From positions 473,501 to 537,500 of the forward strand of contig JAMWET010001329.1 in the NCBI GenBank assembly GCA_024036415.1: a stretch of DNA of 64,000 nucleotides, given 5' to 3'. This document shows positions 46,611 to 59,852 of the stretch, piece after piece. The notes beneath the pieces were generated by a model that saw only the letters and a list, made by a program, of their open reading frames with translations, had not been told where the DNA came from and ran no database searches. The first letter of the stretch is position 1; every line of letters begins with the position of its first letter. The position numbers were made by a program, and so were the translations under genes. Source of the stretch: Prochilodus magdalenae. Taxonomy: Eukaryota > Chordata > Actinopteri > Characiformes > Prochilodontidae.

Positions 46611-48559
46611 TAATGAAGGCACTGTATGATATATCCCTGCATTGAATCCCACACACAGGGTAGGGGTGGTATCTATGCTGGTGCTGTAACCCAGTGCTCT
46701 GGTACCATTAACATGTCTCATCCTGCCCACAATGTTTTCCATTCTTCACATGCAAACAGCAAAATAAGACATATAGAGTAAATGAAGCTCATACAAAGCC
46801 TCTCATTGGTGAGCACCCTGCCAGCATTCCAGATCATTCTTGCTAAATACCTGTGGGGGATGATGCCTCATGTCTACCCAAGGCATCTTTGGTAGGCAAA
46901 AAGCATGGTGGGAAAGAAAGGATGAGAGTTAAAAGGCCAGCACTATGACTTCAGGGCAATTTATCCGCCTGGGGTGATGAACACTGCACCAGACCTACTT
47001 TACGAGTTCACGTTATCCCCAGTGAATGTAGACTCCACTAAGAAACAGTGCATACAAGCTCATTTTGGGAAGGCACATATAGATCTTTTCACCTTAGAGG
47101 TGTTAGCACATTGCCCACTGTGACTGAGATGTGACACTTGGGGTTTAAACAAAAACCCAGCAGTGGCCACATCACCTTCTGTAAGCATTTCCTACACGGT
47201 TCGGAGAAATCTCCTGGTGGGAGAAACTTGAGAAGTTCCGCTGCGGAAGGATCTGCTGTCTCAGGTTAAAGGGTCAATTTGGAATCCCAGCCCAGATCTG
47301 TTCACTCTCTGGGTTTGAGCGCTCAGAGGGAAGCGTTGCTAGCTCAAGGGCTCCACACTGTGATCCAAACCCTACAGAATGCCAGAGCGCCCCACACAAG
47401 AGTCCTATATTCATGCCCAAGAATAGTGCCTTTTATACCTCCATGGCAACTTGACATTGGGTTCACCAAATTTGGACCTCAACCAAAAAAACATAAATCC
47501 ATGGACAAATATGCTGCATTTTAATTTCATATTGCTTTGAGGTTGTCTAGTGTGCTTTCAAAGGGCCCGTATACTATCATCTTCATTTTATTTTCTCCTT
47601 GAGGTTAACTTATACCATTTATGTGCTCCTATGTGCCAAACATGTCCACAATAAATTTTGCTTCACCATTTTCCAACCTCTCTTCATCCCTTAGAATAAA
47701 ACAGCCTGCTTTTGTTACTCTGTCTTGAAGACTGATATAAGATACATGAGCTCTGTTCTGATTGGCTGGTCTGAATATTGGAACATTCCCTGGAACTTTA
47801 ATATGAGTGGATGGCACTAAACAGGAAGCCAGAAACCACTCACTAATTTTTCAGACCATTGAATATTGAAAACGAGCATAGAAGAGTATAATCAGAACAT
47901 AACATTTCAAAGACAATCCACTAGGACCAATCTACTATAGAAGAACAACCAGAGCTCTAACTCCTACAGATCCTTATCTAATAGCGTCTGACAATGTTCT
48001 TATTACAGCAGGATGAAAACTATAGGGAGTGGTGTACACTTCAGTTCCAGCTCCCCTCAGGATGCTTTTGTTGGTCATATATAAGAGATTTAATAAAGTT
48101 CATATCAACATTCTTCAGAACAATAGAATTGTCAGAATTGTCTGCTATTAGAGACAAAGGAGTTGGTTGGAGGTAGTAAATCTGCCTCAGTGAGAAAGAG
48201 AGAAATGCATGGCCGTTATCCTGCTGTAGTCCTATATAAAATGACTGGAGGCCTCCGTAGACAAACAGTCTCCCACTGTGTTCTCCGTGTGGGCACTGGC
48301 CAGTCATGGAAATGCTGCCACCCCTGGAGCAAAGCATAATGACAACAATGGAAAAAGCTAGCAAGAGGGAGATAGAGAAAACTTCCAGCAAAGCATAAGG
48401 AGGAGGGGTGTGTAATAAAAACAGAAATTCCCTTAAACAAGATGCACAAAAATAAAGAAATGTGACCAAATGTGCAGGTTGCTAATTTTATAGATCATGT
48501 TGGTGGAATGTCAGTGTGCATGTAGTGATCTACACAAAAGTCCAGGCTGAATAGTTTCC

Positions 48560-48900
48560 TAACGAGGCTTACATGGTTTTATGGTCACCATGCTGCAGAC
48601 ATGGCATTGTCTAAATGCCTTTCTATGCTGTAGCATTAACATTACCCTTCACTGGAATGAAGCGGCCCACTCTTCACAGAGCATTATCCCACCTCGTTGG
48701 TACCATTCTCCTGGCATCAGACTCAGACTTATCCATCAGGCTGATGTGAAGCGTCCAGTGTCGATGTGCTTTGCAGCTTCCTAGTCAACGCTTAGCACTG
48801 CACACAACAATCTAGATTTTAAGAGATGACCTGGAAGTGTGTGAGTGATGCACCAATTGCCACTCAGCAGTTTGGAGGGGTGTGGCAGTGTGTTACATGA
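48560..48900 (-). mobile_element. Decayed Tc1-like fragment
   Basis: TTCTCCTGGCATCAGACTC and CTTATCCATCAGGCTGA parallel a block of the 7280-8257 element (there CTGGCAACCGTCAAACCCAG then CCATCGGATTGTCAGG). It is heavily diverged, with approximate bounds. Confidence 0.45.
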
Positions 48901-50710
48901 ACTTCTAAAGGTATAAGACTGTAATGCTTATTGAGCTTCAAGGGTATAAACTGTGAACGTGAGGCAACAACTCTTGTAAAGCACAATTTATGCAGATATT
49001 TTAGCAGAGCTCTTAACCGTTTAAAAGACGGCTGAGCTAACTTGGCCGGGCTACAACTAGCCTAGACTACGTGACCCCCTTGGGCTGCAAACATTAGTGG
49101 ACTATATTGCCTATACAATGGGATGTTAACATATTGACCTAACTGCACAACATGGTGTGCATTTTGCAGTGTTTCTAGCTAAAAGGAATCTGTGGAGGTG
49201 TGCGATGTAGTGATTCCAGGATGCAACACGCCATCAAGAAAATATGTGTAATATGAGCCCTTTCATGCCCTAAGGCAAATACACCATAGGCTTTTACACT
49301 AACCTCCAGATCAGCCAATGGTATTTCCCACATGAATAGACTTTAGTTTAGACAGTAGATTTAGCAGGGCATGGCATTGTTTTGTTTCACCTGTCCAATA
49401 AATCTGGGTACACCTGTTGGAATAAGTTATCGGCCCTAAGCATTCAACCAAAATCCTTCTTTCCCCTGATTAATCAGGAAATCTGTAGATACTGTAATGT
49501 AAACTGCTTATTGTTGCGTATCCATTGTTGGTTGCTACCTCTTAAACACTATAATTAAACTTGGCAGTTTCAGATCAGATTCAGCCGACTGACATGTCAA
49601 GGGTCTATAACCTGAGCATCTTCATAGATTTATCGCCCGTGTTTGTTGTAGACCTTTTTTAAAATAAGGATATGCGCAATATTCATTACACATTACATAT
49701 AGAATCAATGTTTGTGAATACTAGTCCAGTGAACATTCATACATTTTTACTTTGCCCATGATAATATGGAACGCCAAGGTTCTTGAATGTTTTCTATATG
49801 TTGATAAATAACAATGTCCAGGGACCGCACCCCTAACAATCACAAACCATCAAATATCATTATTAATATGGAACACCCTGGAGTCGGTCCTACGGAGTTT
49901 CCATGGTCCACTGGCCACTGTTTCTGGATGATGCCATCCATTTGGAGGAGGAAACTAGGAGAAATGAGTAAATAAGAGAACTGTTCTGTTCTGTACTCAT
50001 GCCCCATTTCTATTACCCTCCTTCTTTTTCCATACAGGGTATGCCAGCTGAACCCACAAGGTCAGGGGGAGCCAGGCTATGTGTGCTAGCTCTGTGGGGA
50101 GTCTGGGCTTTTCCAGGAGCACAGTCTGCATATATAAGCAGGGTGGCTGGTCTGGATCACACCTTTGGCACACACTTGGTCCCCTGGTCAAGCTGGAACA
50201 GACAGCATTCCAAAGGGTACATATGAGACCTTCATATAATCAGTCCATAATCCAGCAATAGCTGGTTTAAGACAAAACAATGGAGGAAGTTTATCAGGTA
50301 AGGGTGAGGTGCTAACACGGGGGCATCCACAAATCCATGAATTAATGTGTTAATGTGGCAATTAGTCCATGCCTTTTCTACCCATTGACCTCAAGGTAGA
50401 GATGGTCCTGGGGCCACTGGGTGGCAAGTCAGAGCATGGGGAGTTGGGGGAAGGACTTGGTGAGGAAAAGTCTGAATGAAATGGAAGATAACTCAGAATG
50501 TAAATTCACAAGGAGAATAGAATCTGGGATAAGCAGCTAGAACCCCTGTTGTCTTCAGTATGATAAAGCTGTTTCAGTTATTGGGTGGGTGAAAGCTGAA
50601 TGCTGGGGTTTCCAAATATACAAAGGCAAGTTTTCAGTTCAACAAAACAGAAACACATCTGATGTCTGTGACAGATACAGAACAGATACCACCGCTAAGT
50701 GCCAGTGAGT

Positions 50711-50860
50711 TACTACCCCACGTGGGTCACCGGGTGATTACACTGTGCCGCACCAATAAGAGTCCTGGAGCAAGACTCCAACCACTGCTTTGGCCTACAT
50801 GTAATGCGGTTAACCTTGTAAGTCGCTCTGGATAAGAATGTCAGATAAATGCTATAAATG
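50711..50860 (+). mobile_element. tRNA-derived SINE, copy 3
   Basis: The 3' body is TTGTAAGTCGCTCTGGATAA, then GAATGTCAGATAAATG, in the opposite orientation to copies 1 and 2. The tRNA-like head is diverged. Confidence 0.75.
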
Positions 50861-51913
50861 TCCGGAAAATATGGGAAGAAATAAACACCATGCTCCACAA
50901 ACAAAAAACAGGTAACAAGAACAAAAGACCGTGCATGACCACCGTCAGAGGAGTGGTGGCACATTGAGTGGAATATATAGGGAACAGGCTTATGTAATCT
51001 TATGTAGCGGAAACATTCACAATCAGATGCACTAGCTTCTGAAGTATAGCCATGGTCCAAGAAAGCCCCCAACATGAAGAAGGGTCAAGGTGCTCCACTG
51101 AATCTCACCTGTCCAGTCATTCATCAACTGGACAAGTTCAACCCAGAGCTCCATCTATATGAGAGAACATGGTCTGTAGAAAGGCTGCAGTGATTAGCTC
51201 ATTCAAGAAGTAATGTCAAGTATAGAACGACAGGAAAAGCTAAAAAACAATATTCATAAGAGAGAATTTAATTCTATTAAATCTACACCACTGGACACAG
51301 TTTCACAGGTCATGCGATATGCAGTGCCTAGAATTAAATTAATGACAATGATCAGTTCAACAATAACAACACCAATAACATTTGAATGTAAAATCTACAA
51401 ACATTTCCACATGACAGGATTAGCTAATCAACCACATTGCATTCCATTTTCCGGAATTACCATTTTTTAAAAAGAAACCCTAAACGCTGTCTTTTTTGTC
51501 GGCGCACATATCGTACATTACCAATTGCATTTGGTGTTCAGCTGCATTTGATTTGCTAAAGGAAAAAAAAAGAAGAAGAGTCATGAAGGGCAGGCAGAAG
51601 GCAGTCGAAAGAGAATATTTCTTGTAAGAAGCACATTCTATTAGAGAGAAGGACATCTGCTTCCGTGATACAGTCCGTGTGCCGAGTTACATTTAACATT
51701 TACCAAAAATGGGTACCAAAAAAATCCAACAAATTCAACAAGAAAAATGTACACAAAGAGCTGGCTTTTATCATTCAGTTGGCAGTGCTTTCCACTGACA
51801 AATTCCCAAAATGTCCCAAAGGAAATAAACAATAAGGCACCATCCAAATAAAATAGAATCAAATCAAACAGAAGGATAACCTTATTGTCCAGAGATAAGA
51901 AAACAAAGAAACA

Positions 51914-51932
51914 GGGGGGGAGGGAGGGGGGG
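51914..51932 (-). promoter_or_regulatory. C-rich tract in presumed tmeff1 3' UTR
   Basis: The plus strand shows G7, G3 and G7 separated by single A's. The tmeff1 mRNA would carry the complementary C-runs 60 bases after its stop codon. This could be a poly(C)-binding protein site, or an i-motif/G-quadruplex at DNA level. Confidence 0.3.
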
Positions 51933-51991
51933 AGTACATAGAAATGTAATCCACCTGGTACAAAAAGTAGAAAAGGCCAAATAAAAACAAG

Positions 51992-54900
51992 CTACATCAT
52001 CCTGGAGGAGGGGTCTGAGGAAAAATGTCCCAAGTTCTGCTTTTGTCGACGTCCTCGGTTATTCTTGGGGCATTTCCTAATAAAGAAAACCATCAAAACA
52101 GAGAGGGAGAGAGAGAGAGGGAGAGAGAGAGAGATCAGATTTGGCGGGGGTGAACTACCGAACGCTAGATTCAAGTGCATACTTTCGTCACTGACCTGGT
52201 GATGCACATGACGACAGCCACAATAATGGCTATCTGCACGGCTCCAATGATAGCAGCTATGAGCACGTAGTGCAATTTTTGGCCGCTGGGCACGACATAC
52301 AGGATATTAAAGTCGGCCACCTCCTCGCACTGCGGCCCTGTGTATCCAGAATCACACCTGAAGACATACACAACAGTTAGGTCAGATATGAGGGCTGTGT
52401 TGATTCGGTCACTCTTAAAAATAAAGGTGCCAGAAGAGGCTCTCTGCACAGGAGAACTGCCTTTGGTTCCCTAATAAAAACTTTCAATGTGTGAAGAACC
52501 TTACTGAAGTTTAAAGAACCTTCAAAGGTTCAGATAAGATAACACTTTATTGACTAAAGAGAGTTACAGCAGCTCACATACCGGTGAGACACGTAGTACA
52601 GAGGACAAATAGATAAAGAATAAATCAAGTTAAATATAAAACAATTCCAAAATATATATAAATGAGATATAATAGGATACAATAAAATGGAGATGTGGAT
52701 GAAGCTGCTGTAATAGGCATGGCGCCAGGTCAGAACTGAGTTAATAGCTGTACAGAGATCCATTAAAATAGTAATAGAACATTAAATTAAGTGAAGGTTT
52801 TTATGCATTTGAAATTTTCTTCATATTCATGCATCTCATTCACAAAAATAGGTCTTTGTGGCACCTCTCTCGAATGAACTAAGGTGCGCTGCTAAGTCCT
52901 GAACAGAGCAATAACCCATTCTTAAATCCTGGTGCTTACCGGCAAGAGGCGATGCCGTATTTGAATTCACACTGGCCGTGAACGCAAAAGTTGGCGTAGT
53001 CATCTGTGCAGGGAACTGGCATCCATCCATATCCTTTTCCATCTCCTGGTTCTGCTGTGTCTATTATACATATAAAACCAATTCCGTTTCGTTGCAACAC
53101 ATGTTTATATGCTTTCATATTCACTTACTAATGCAGTCCTGCTTTAGAAGGCTTCTCCAGTAACACATACTACAGTCACTAACAGTTAACACTTCAAAGC
53201 TAGTCATCACGTTACTCCTTAGTTTCCACAGAGCACAATTAACCTGACCTTGTTCTTCTTGAATCAGTCTGACACAGCCTAAAATACAAGCACTGTAGTG
53301 CAAATGTTTACCAAAGAAATCAGGCTTGTAGGACAGTCCATCATCAGCCTTCTTCCCTTTGTCTTTATCTGAAACAGGACAAGCCATCAAGCCATAGTTT
53401 AATCAAAGCCAAGAAAAACGTATGCATGTCATCAGTATTGTTTCTTAACATCACAAATTGGATGGGTGAATATTCCTTCAGCTTTAGAACAACAAGCATG
53501 CTTGAGAAACCTTGACCTTACCTGGACACCTTCCCAGGTGTTTAACATCTATCTGCTCCTGTTTCAAACATGAAGCCTCCCTTACAAGGCAAGGGTTGTT
53601 GTAAGAGTTTCCGTCTGTACCGCACACTGGGTTCTCGTTATGGCCACTACAGTCTATTTTACACGAACACCTGCCAAACAACATAAAGGTATGAGAGGTG
53701 AGTTTGCACTGGGCACATGGGCCTAAATAAGGGTCGAGTGGAACTCTGTACTACTTCCACCTGGTGTCCTCTAGTGGCTTGCCTTTATAATACACACAAA
53801 GGTTCCTGTAGGAGCCAGTCTTTCAGTTTCCAGAACAGCTTTCAAATCACAGAGCGGAGCCCATACTGGCCAACGCAATGATATCATTTACTAAATTATA
53901 AATGCTATTGTATATGGATGCCCGGATTCATTTTGTGATTTCTCTAAAACGTTTTAGCCCGCTACAAGTTCAAGATGTAGAATCAAACATCAACAGACTA
54001 CATCAACACTTGTACAATCTCACGTTCTGTAGTATGATCAAACTGTTTAATTATTAATCGTTTCAACATACATCTCTCAAAACATGGTTTTGTGTCAGCC
54101 ACACTCGTTTCTCTAAATCCTAAGGTGGGAGTTTAAATGAGTGTTTTGGGGTTAGGTTCAACACCTACGTATAAACTCAATCAGCCACAGGCATCACTTT
54201 GAATATAAACCAAAATCACAATCATGAAAATTCAGTCCCTAACGATGAACAACCTATGCAGCTCTTATTCTCTTAACAGAACACAAGCATAATATTTCAG
54301 AAACTAATATTGGAGGCTGTGGGCTAATGAGAAACAACCATTAAGAGTGCTTGGCAAGAAAATCAATATTTATATTTTACACATTTACTATCACAGTGTA
54401 ATGGTGAGTACTATTAAAATTGTTCATTCATCCCACATTATGCGCATTACTGCACATCCAGCATCAGGCACATGTAAATCAAATGACAGCGCTCCTAATA
54501 TGCTGAGACAGGTGAACTTGTAGAGTGTTTCCCGAACCTGGTCCTAAACCACTACCCTGAACTTCTGGCTGTTTTCCAAAGCTGCCAACACAACTGAAGT
54601 GGGTGTGTTAAAGCAGGAAATGTACTAAACGTGGAGGACAGTGGGCTTCCAGGACCAGGATAAACACTAAACTGACAGAAAAAGAACATTGTAGTGTTAT
54701 TTCTACTTGGGTGCCGCTACGTGAACCCAACACCGGGCTGTTAATTAGCTGATTATGCACTCTAACAAGAGAAACAGAAATAATGTGCAGGGCATGGGGC
54801 AGGGTGACCCATGGGGTGCCCAGGACTGACTTTGGGGAAACTCTAGGTTAAAATGACCTGAAGTCCATTACTATTGGTTGGATTAGTGCTGCAGTTTGGA

Positions 54901-57900
54901 ACAAATTCATCATTCATCCCACTACATCATGAGGTTCTCTGTGGGATTTCACAAATTGCAAATTGTTCTTGTGCTCTTGGACACTTGAAAAAAATCACAC
55001 TCCAAAACAGTGGAAACACTTCATGAATTGGAGTACAAACTGGAAATTTGGAAAACTTCCCCAACCCTAACTTTAGGGTAAATGAATAAGTAGAAGACGC
55101 CAGATACTCACGAGTCCTCATCCTCAGCGTCCTCATCACATTCAGCACCATACTTGCAGTTACTGCATTTACTGAGCTTCTTTCCTGAATCTGTGCCTGA
55201 TGCTTCGTCATCTACAAGACATGGGTAACAACAAAATTAGTCATATAGCTATAACAAATGCATAAAAATGAAGATTTGATTTAAGGTAGATTTAGAAGAC
55301 AGTAATATGAGTCCCTACACTTCTAAATTTGCTTTTGGACATCTCAGATGTAACCCTGGTTTTGTAAATAGTTTATTACGATTCACAAAACCACAATAAA
55401 TAACCTGTACTGATCAAAAAGGGGACTAGACATACTGTAAGATTAAGGAGAACATGTTACATATATACAAACTACACTAACTATACCGACACCTATGCAA
55501 AGACACACCTATGCAAAGATCTACAAGTAGTAACTAACAACCAGAGAGCAGTTGCAACCACAGAACATTGCTATGGAGGGATTTCTTTGGCGAACTGCTT
55601 TAATTCAGTCATGCAGGTGGCTTTTTAAAGTGGAGCTGCCTGTTTAAGGTCTTGCCCCAGAATCTCAACGAGTCTCAATTAAAAATTTTGACTTGACCAG
55701 TCCAAAACCTTTAACCCATAAGAGCCCACAGTGACGTATGTGTCACAAGCCCTTTAAAAGTCTGTTAAGTTCTTTATACAGCTTTATCCTTCACCTGAAC
55801 ACAGGAGTCCCTGTGTGACCTATACCGAACATACTGGATGCAGTCAAATGACAGTTGGTGAACATATGACCTCATTTAGAAAATGGCGATGTGCATGGTT
55901 AGTGCAGTTAGAGACAAAGCCAGCTCATTTTAAACCCATTTAAGAGCTCTAATGTTCTAATAACTTGTTCGATATTACATATACCCATATCCTATATAAC
56001 ATATACCCATATTTTATTGTACTTATACCCATTCTGATGCCATTTCTAGAACACCATGATGGAATACCAGTTATGAAATTGTTGTTGTTGTGAGATATAC
56101 TACCAGTATCATGACCCCATAATAGTTACAGAGGACGCCATGTGACCGCTTTTTTACAATAAGACTGATCTTTTATGATCTTATAACTGACCATTCATTA
56201 TTTTCCCTTAAGGGGAAACAGGTCTGGGCTCTTATGGGTTAAACCTGTATTAGTAGTTGACCTTCTGCTTTAAATTGTCATTTTGCTGCATAATCCAACA
56301 CCTTCTGCTAGAGAGGAAAGTTAATGGCTCCATCAATTATGGCAAGTTCCATAGGCCCTGAGGCAGCAATGCATCCTCTCAACAGGTTTCACTGCTGGTA
56401 TGATGTTGCTAGTTTCATGCAACATGTAAAGAGACCTGCCTTCTGAAAAGTTCTACGTTTGACTCCAGGGTCAACATTATTCCAAAACATTTGGGAGATT
56501 AATTGCGATGGCAAATGTGACACAAATGTGTCTTATGGATACAATTTTCTCCAGCTTCTCTCTAATGGCGGAGCCATGAAAGCTGATTTTATCTGATGTG
56601 AGCGAGCTATGCAGTTCCTTAATGTTCATCTGGGTTCTTTTGTGCCCGTTCTGGATGATAAATTACTGTTCCATTTTTCTCCATTTGGAGATAATGGCTC
56701 TAACGGCATCTCAGATCCTTAGAAATGGCTTTATAACCTTTTCAGACTGATATATTTCCATAACTTTCTTTCTTATCTCCTCTGCAGTTATTTGAACTTG
56801 GTATATCGGGCTCTTTGTTGAGACCCTTTTTACACCCACATTTTCACATAGCTGGAAAGGTTCTATTTAGCTGACGTTTAGATGGAACAAGGTTTTCAGT
56901 GATCAAGTGATTAACGTCAACAAGCATGCTGCACTGTTGCCTGAAACAAACTAGTGAATATATTGCCTTCACGTGAGGTTACTAATAATACTGTGTTTAT
57001 CTAAAACACATAGACAAGATGAAAACAGCTCTGAAAGGGCTTTAGTTAGTAACGTTAACTTTGCATTTAATGTATCTGACTATTAGCATGAGTCAGCAAT
57101 GTATTCACACAGGACCCGGTGTACTGTCAAGTCCTGTATGTGACCACTGTAGAACAGGGAAGAACTGGGTAAAAGGGGGCTATGAAGTAAGAAGAGAAAT
57201 TAACAGACTGCACTACTACACATGATGCACTGTAAGGGGTTTAAGCATACTGTAATGCCATTACAGTATGTCATTGAAATAACTGTATGTAGTTTTAAAC
57301 AAATTCATATATCATATTTCCTCATAGAGGAGAAGTGTCTGCTTTCAACAGAAGACAAGAGAGTTTTTCTTTACCTTCATCTCCAGAGCCTGAACTGCTG
57401 TCTGTAAATAAAAGAATATAAGTAAAAGGTCAACATCCCATGAACAGTAGAAGAATAAAGTGTTCTAAAAATAATCAGAGTTTCATGCAACTGAAATGAC
57501 GCTGATCTGGGCTGGATTTCTCAGTGTATTAGTGGTCCTAGAGTTCTAGTACCTGTATAATTCTTAAATTATAAAGTCAAATTGTAAAGCTGTGAAAATA
57601 ACATCATTATCCTGTTTTGTCTTCTTTGCACAGCTCTGGATTAATTCTGACACAGGCACAAAGAATGTAGCTCAGAACTCACTATGAATCAAGTTATGCC
57701 CAGCATTAAATATCATCACACATGCAAACCAGTGAGCCGTGGTTGTCACTGCGGCTGTGGAAAAGTCAATGTGTAATTAGTAAATCCCTATTTCAGGAAA
57801 GGTTGGGACATTTTGTAAAATGCAATAAAAAATTTGTGATTTGTTAATTGTCTTTATTCAACTGACAAAAGCAGCAAGTCAAAATTTCATCTTCTAATAA

Positions 57901-58819
57901 GACTTTTTCATCGTTTGAGAACTAAAGATCCTCTTAGTTTTCACAAGTGGAATTTTTGCTCCTTCTTGTTTGATATAAATCTTCAGCTGCTCAGCAGTCT
58001 GTGGTCATTCTTATCTGATTCTACTCCACGTGATGCACATTTTCTATAGGAGACAATGTGGACTATGGGTCACCCACCCATCTTGTGGGCAGTGATACCC
58101 CCATACCAAGACACATTTGGCTGATAAAAGTCTTGATGGTCTCTTTTGTCTTTGGCAAGAACAACTCTTAGCCCGTTCCTGTCACTAACACCCAGAAACG
58201 TGGACACATCTGCCTTTCAGACCACAAGAGATGAGCTCAGGGCCAGAGAGCTGTTTCTACATAGAACTGATGTATGGCTTTCGTCTTGTGTAACAGAGTT
58301 TCAAATTGCATTTCTTGATGCAGAGGCAGACTGCTTTAAGCAGCAATGGTTTTGTGAACTACTCCCAAGCCCATGTGGCTATATTTAACACACTGATGAT
58401 GGTTTCTCATGCTATACCATTTGAGGGCTTAAAGATCGTGCACATTCAACACTAGTTTTTGGTCTTGGCCAACGCGGGATGAGATTTCTCTGATTCCTTA
58501 AATCTTTTGTATGGTAGGATTAAAAGATGCATTCCGAATTTTTCTTTTTGAATTATAAAAGAAAATGTATTGCAAAGATTGGCATATAGTAGTCAGTCAC
58601 AGGCCATTTTGGCTTCCTTTTATACATAATCACAATGGAGTGTTTATAAACTCTGTAACAAATAGTTTATAAAGTATATATATATAAATGGAACCAAATT
58701 TCCAATTCAGTCAACACAATACTACTTCGTTTGAACCAGACAAGCTTTCCACCCAAAATCCATTACAATATACGTAGTGTGTGTTGTAAGTTGTATAATA
58801 AATATTCAACTTATATAAA

Positions 58820-58905
<86 letters not shown>

Positions 58906-59677
58906 TACAATTACTCAACTAGTCAACTTATAACAGCTTAAATGCATTAAATGTTGAACATTTTTCGGGGGCTTAAATAAAACTCCTTTCCCTTCTTTAA
59001 CACACTGCACCTGTAAAACGAATAATCTTTTAAGCTGCTCTGGATAAGAGTGTCAGCTAAATGCCATAAATGTTAATAATTTGCTAAAAGTGCCTCATAC
59101 ATAGCTATGAAATATTAAAGTACAGCTAGTATTGATGCATTCTCTTAATTCTCCATTATATTCGCAAAGCCAAGGCCTTATTTTATGCTGAAAGGGACAA
59201 TAAGCCACTCCCCCTGTGAGGCATATTAGCAGAGTGCATATGTATACTAGACTCAAGTTGTGTAGACTTACCAGGATAGCAGGATCCAGGAGAAGCTAGG
59301 GTGATAGAACGCTGCTGTGTGCAGGCAGCTTGCCTCAGGTAGCACTCGTTCTGGTAGGTGTCCCCATTAGATCCACACACAGGTATGTAACTCTTATGGC
59401 ACTGTGGCAAAAGACAGACGTACAAATGAAAGGTTTTCTATTAAGTAGTTTTAGTCAGTGACTTATTTGAGGTATTTAAAAGTGGTTTAACGAGAACAAT
59501 TGCTCATCGCTAGGTCAAATACAACTAGATCACCAAAAGGTAGACACAATATAAAATCTCAATTTACCTGGAACTGGCATACACACTTAAGATCTGCACC
59601 AGCGTCCCGGCAGACTCCTCCATAGCGACATGTGGAGGTGTCACACACTCGCAAGTCACTCTTCTTCTCAGACAGAT
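51992..59677 (-). CDS. tmeff1: Tomoregulin-1 (TMEFF1), exons 2 to last
   Basis: Type I membrane protein with two follistatin modules and an EGF-like module; family members modulate Nodal/BMP-type signalling, mostly in brain. Exons in transcript order: 59677-59568, 59401-59272, 57401-57375, 55211-55112, 53670-53522, 53368-53312, 53060-52940, 52357-52196, 52076-51992 (941 nt, 312 residues plus TAG). Phases all agree. Module 1: CDTSTCRYGGVC to GSCYP with PVCGSNGDTYQNEC. Module 2: CSNCKYGAECDEDAED to LGRC with PVCGTDGNSYNNPC. The EGF-like module has six Cys (PCTDDYANFC, HGQC, ASCRCDSGYTGPQC). The membrane helix is VLIAAIIGAVQIAIIVAVVM. The tail KCPKNNRGRRQKQNLGHFSS ends SSRMM, which separates TMEFF1 from TMEFF2. 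Human TMEFF1 has about 380 residues; the missing signal-peptide exon must lie beyond 64000. Confidence 0.96.
52100..52135 (-). repeat. Polypurine/polypyrimidine tract in last tmeff1 intron
   Basis: A GA-rich run on the plus strand is CT-rich on the transcript, in the 119-bp last intron, about 25 bases before its acceptor. It probably forms or strengthens the polypyrimidine tract of this very short intron. Confidence 0.6.
53671..55111. other. tmeff1 intron between exons 55112-55211 and 53522-53670
   Basis: No repeat or gene recognised in 1.4 kb of AT-rich sequence. Confidence 0.5.
55212..57374. other. tmeff1 intron with one transposon relic
   Basis: The right half holds the Tc1-like relic at about 56280-56830. 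The rest shows nothing recognisable. Confidence 0.5.
56280..56830 (-). mobile_element. Decayed Tc1 transposase N-terminal fragment
   Basis: The minus strand near 56690-56790 reads EEIRKKVMEIYQSEKVIKPF, then DAVRAIISKWR after an in-frame stop. This is the paired-type HTH at the start of Tc1 transposases. The catalytic part towards 56280 is unreadable. Confidence 0.75.
57786..58520 (-). mobile_element. Decayed mariner/Tc1 element
   Basis: The terminus-like CTATTTCAGGAAAGGTTGGG, then ACATTTTGTAAAATGCAATA, opens the element. On the minus strand, frames near 58430-58500 resemble the HTH region and those near 58190-58230 the catalytic region of mariner-like transposases, with many stops. The right boundary is uncertain. 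Confidence 0.68.
58815..58900. repeat. (TA)n microsatellite
   Basis: A nearly perfect TA array with one interruption (AAATATATA) at its left edge. Confidence 0.97.
59030..59072 (+). mobile_element. SINE tail fragment, copy 4
   Basis: TAAGCTGCTCTGGATAAGAG, then TGTCAGCTAAATGCC, is the same tail as the copies at 24391 and 50711. The head is missing. Confidence 0.75.
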
Positions 59678-59852
59678 CTGAATTGCAAAAAGAGAGAGCA
59701 AAAATGAGCAACCTTAAAGAAACTGATGCTTAAAAGAGTGCTTATACTATATACCAGTACCGTACAGTATCAGTACTCTAGCTTTCATGACTCTAGATCA
59801 TTTCAGCATGCTGGAGCCTAACACATTAAAATTATGCCCTTTTACCCGTCAC

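Larger units (their letters stand above)
38656..51991. other. Intergenic region between cavin4 and tmeff1 (13.3 kb)
   Basis: No protein-coding exon can be supported. Contents: cavin4 upstream DNA, the 67-bp minisatellite (40167-40434), a repeat-free stretch (about 40850-41470) that may be regulatory, Tc1 elements (43707-44470, 45206-46028, about 48560-48900), SINEs (46397-46610, 50711-50860), and the presumed tmeff1 3' UTR at the right end. The remaining sequence shows nothing I recognise. Confidence 0.6.
57402..59271. other. tmeff1 intron with mariner relic, TA run and SINE tail
   Basis: It contains the relic at 57786-58520, the microsatellite at 58815-58900 and SINE fragment copy 4 at 59030-59072. 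No exon was found apart from those listed for tmeff1. Confidence 0.6.
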
